Below, one piece after another: positions 31,478 through 32,249 of a DNA stretch of 32,249 nucleotides (the first letter of the stretch is position 1; the number at the start of each line of letters is the position of its first letter). Below the pieces are notes generated by a model. That model made no database searches, was not told where the DNA came from, and worked only from the letters and a program-made list of their open reading frames with translations. Source of the stretch: Flavobacteriaceae bacterium (GTDB lineage Bacteria; Bacteroidota; Bacteroidia; Flavobacteriales; Flavobacteriaceae). Where the stretch lies: NCBI GenBank assembly GCA_018608725.1, contig JABAZA010000073.1:1-32249 (forward strand), in the 5' to 3' direction. The translations under genes were made by a program, and so were the position numbers.

Positions 31478-31520
31478 AATAGAAAAAGTTAAACCTCCAA
31501 AAAAGGTGTTTGGTTAAAAG

Positions 31521-31545
31521 AAAAACAAAAAGAGATAAATCTCTT
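31521..31545 (-). terminator. Terminator overlapping the DUF6580 stop codon
   Basis: On the minus strand AAGAGAT and ATCTCTT (31545-31530) form a 7-base stem with almost no loop, or 6 bases with a TTTA loop, followed by TTTGTTTTT. The first stem arm includes the two As of the TAA stop at 31546-31544. Confidence 0.6.
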
Positions 31546-32041
31546 AGGCTAAATTAAGATATTTTTTCTGAACAAAATTAAACCCAAATATCATCAGACC
31601 AGAATAAAAGAAATCTCCTAAAAGTGAATTTCTAAAAAATGGAATTGCTAGGGTGTAGCATTCAATAAAACCTGTTAAATTTTTTGGATATGAAAGGAGC
31701 CATACCCCAAAATTAGTAATGATGAAAAAACCAATACTGCTTAATAGGATAGTAAATACACTTGGTTTTTTGGTTTGTGTTCCAATAAAACTGACCAGTA
31801 AAAAAGCGGCATATACAAATATTGAAATGGAATGAAACCCTAAAAATAGATCCGATAATACCATGATAAAAACCGGCACTAGATACGCCATGGATTTATT
31901 TGTGAAATAAAGCCCTCCAAAAAGAGCAATGGCGGTGATGGGGGTGAAATTTGGGAGGTGTGGCATCAGTCTAAATAAAATAGCAACAAGCATAAATACT
32001 ATTATAACGAGTTGTTTTTTAGACAAGTAGGTATTTGACAT
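31544..32041 (-). CDS. DUF6580 family membrane protein, putative transport component
   Basis: 165 residues from the ATG at 32041 (MSNTYLSKKQLVIIVFML); an upstream in-frame ATG at 32086 would add 15 residues not typical of the family. It has about five hydrophobic segments, with the motif LPNFTPITAIALFGGLYF near the N-terminus and GFIECYTLAIPFFRNSLLGDFFYSGLMIFGF near the C-terminus. These fit DUF6580, a family with resemblance to the substrate-binding (S) components of ECF vitamin importers. It lies head to head with a cobalamin riboswitch, which favours a role in cobalamin or cobalt uptake. No energising ECF module is in the window. Family fairly sure, substrate inferred. Confidence 0.78.
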   Translation of the reverse strand: MSNTYLSKKQLVIIVFMLVAILFRLMPHLPNFTPITAIALFGGLYFTNKSMAYLVPVFIMVLSDLFLGFHSISIFVYAAFLLVSFIGTQTKKPSVFTILLSSIGFFIITNFGVWLLSYPKNLTGFIECYTLAIPFFRNSLLGDFFYSGLMIFGFNFVQKKYLNLA

Positions 32042-32106
32042 AGGAGTAATTTTTTGTAAAAATAATAATATTTCGATTAATTCCATCTATATGTGTTAGA
32101 ATTTTT

Positions 32107-32114
32107 TACATTTG
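32107..32114 (+). promoter_or_regulatory. Probable -7 element of the riboswitch transcript
   Basis: TACATTTG matches TAnnTTTG and lies just before the predicted 5' end of the cobalamin riboswitch. No clear TTTG is seen 19 bases upstream. Confidence 0.45.
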
Positions 32115-32124
32115 ACCCGAATTT

Positions 32125-32249
32125 TGGTTTGAATATTAGATTTACGAATATTCAATTAAAAGGGAATCTGGTTTAATTCCAGAGCTGTTCCCGCAACTGT
32201 ATACTTAGTTTTGCTTTCGCAAAATGCTTTTGATTCTCATCTTTGTCAC
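32125..32249 (+). ncRNA. Cobalamin (B12) riboswitch, cut by the window end
   Basis: The conserved core is clear: GGGAA (32162-32166), hairpin TCTGG/CCAGA (32167-32171 with 32179-32183), closing TTCCC (32188-32192) and the CCGCAACTGT box (32191-32200). A variable stem TTTTGC-TTTC-GCAAAA follows (32209-32224). The last bases GTCAC fit the start of the conserved G-C-CACTG element, so the final CAGGAGAC-type box and the regulated gene lie beyond 32249. In Bacteroidota such riboswitches usually repress B12 transport or B12-independent genes when B12 is plentiful; the most common target is a TonB-dependent receptor. Confidence 0.92.

Noticed and set aside
31119-31517. Plus-strand open frame of 132 codons opposite the RmuC-like gene
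   Set aside because: It is the complement of a lysine- and glutamate-rich coiled coil, which gives a Ser/Phe/Leu-rich frame without stops; no start context or motif.

Overview
The window looks like chromosomal DNA of a member of the Flavobacteriaceae (Bacteroidota), probably a free-living aquatic one. The evidence is AT-rich DNA, two secreted proteins with type IX secretion (T9SS) C-terminal sorting domains, families typical of the group (DUF4199, DUF5777, DUF6580, a GlmU-like NTP_transf_4 protein next to type B L31), and promoters of the Bacteroidota form TTTG-N19-TAnnTTTG. The species cannot be named from the sequence alone. I see no phage, insertion sequence, CRISPR array, tRNA or rRNA. 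Most of the window is ordinary core genome.

Layout. 1-257: no gene, one imperfect inverted repeat. 258-9016 (all minus strand): long-chain acyl-CoA ligase, single-chain PurL, a secreted EndA-type nuclease with FN3, lamin-tail and T9SS domains, and an RsmB/NOP-type rRNA m5C methyltransferase. 9115-10858 (plus): an Asp-box beta-propeller lipoprotein and a small outer-membrane barrel. 10860-16009 (minus): a possible operon transcribed DUF4199, family 2 glycosyltransferase, phosphohexomutase, MsbA-like ABC exporter. 16167-17668 (plus): rpmE2 (L31 type B), a terminator, and a GlmU-like protein. 17665-19287 (minus): an orphan peptide-binding lipoprotein. 19333-20667 (plus): mtaB. 20664-20957 (minus strand; 20960 including the start codon): a degenerate YjdJ-type GNAT. 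21044-22695 (plus): an alpha/beta hydrolase and a lytic transglycosylase. 22692-23258 (minus): a membrane-anchored TPR-like protein. 23433-26556 (plus): rpmH and a shortened carB.

26693-30287 is the least ordinary part. Six consecutive genes all encode exported or membrane-anchored proteins: a CxxCH cytochrome-like lipoprotein and YceI (minus), then divergently an OB-fold protein, an ankyrin protein, a T9SS-secreted DOMON protein and a DUF5777 outer-membrane barrel (plus). I infer an envelope redox or haem-handling module. It is the best candidate here for an undescribed system, but its function is a hypothesis.

30302-32249: a divergent RmuC-like coiled-coil protein and a DUF6580 membrane protein (minus), then a cobalamin riboswitch on the plus strand that runs off the window edge. 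The riboswitch controls a gene outside the window. DUF6580 lies back to back with it, which suggests a link to B12 or cobalt transport.

Regulatory observations: three good promoters (rpmE2, rpmH, mtaB), five hairpin terminators, a terminator-like hairpin at the very 5' end of the rpmH transcript, two genes placed just behind terminators with no visible promoter of their own, and three convergent gene pairs that end on one shared TTAA.
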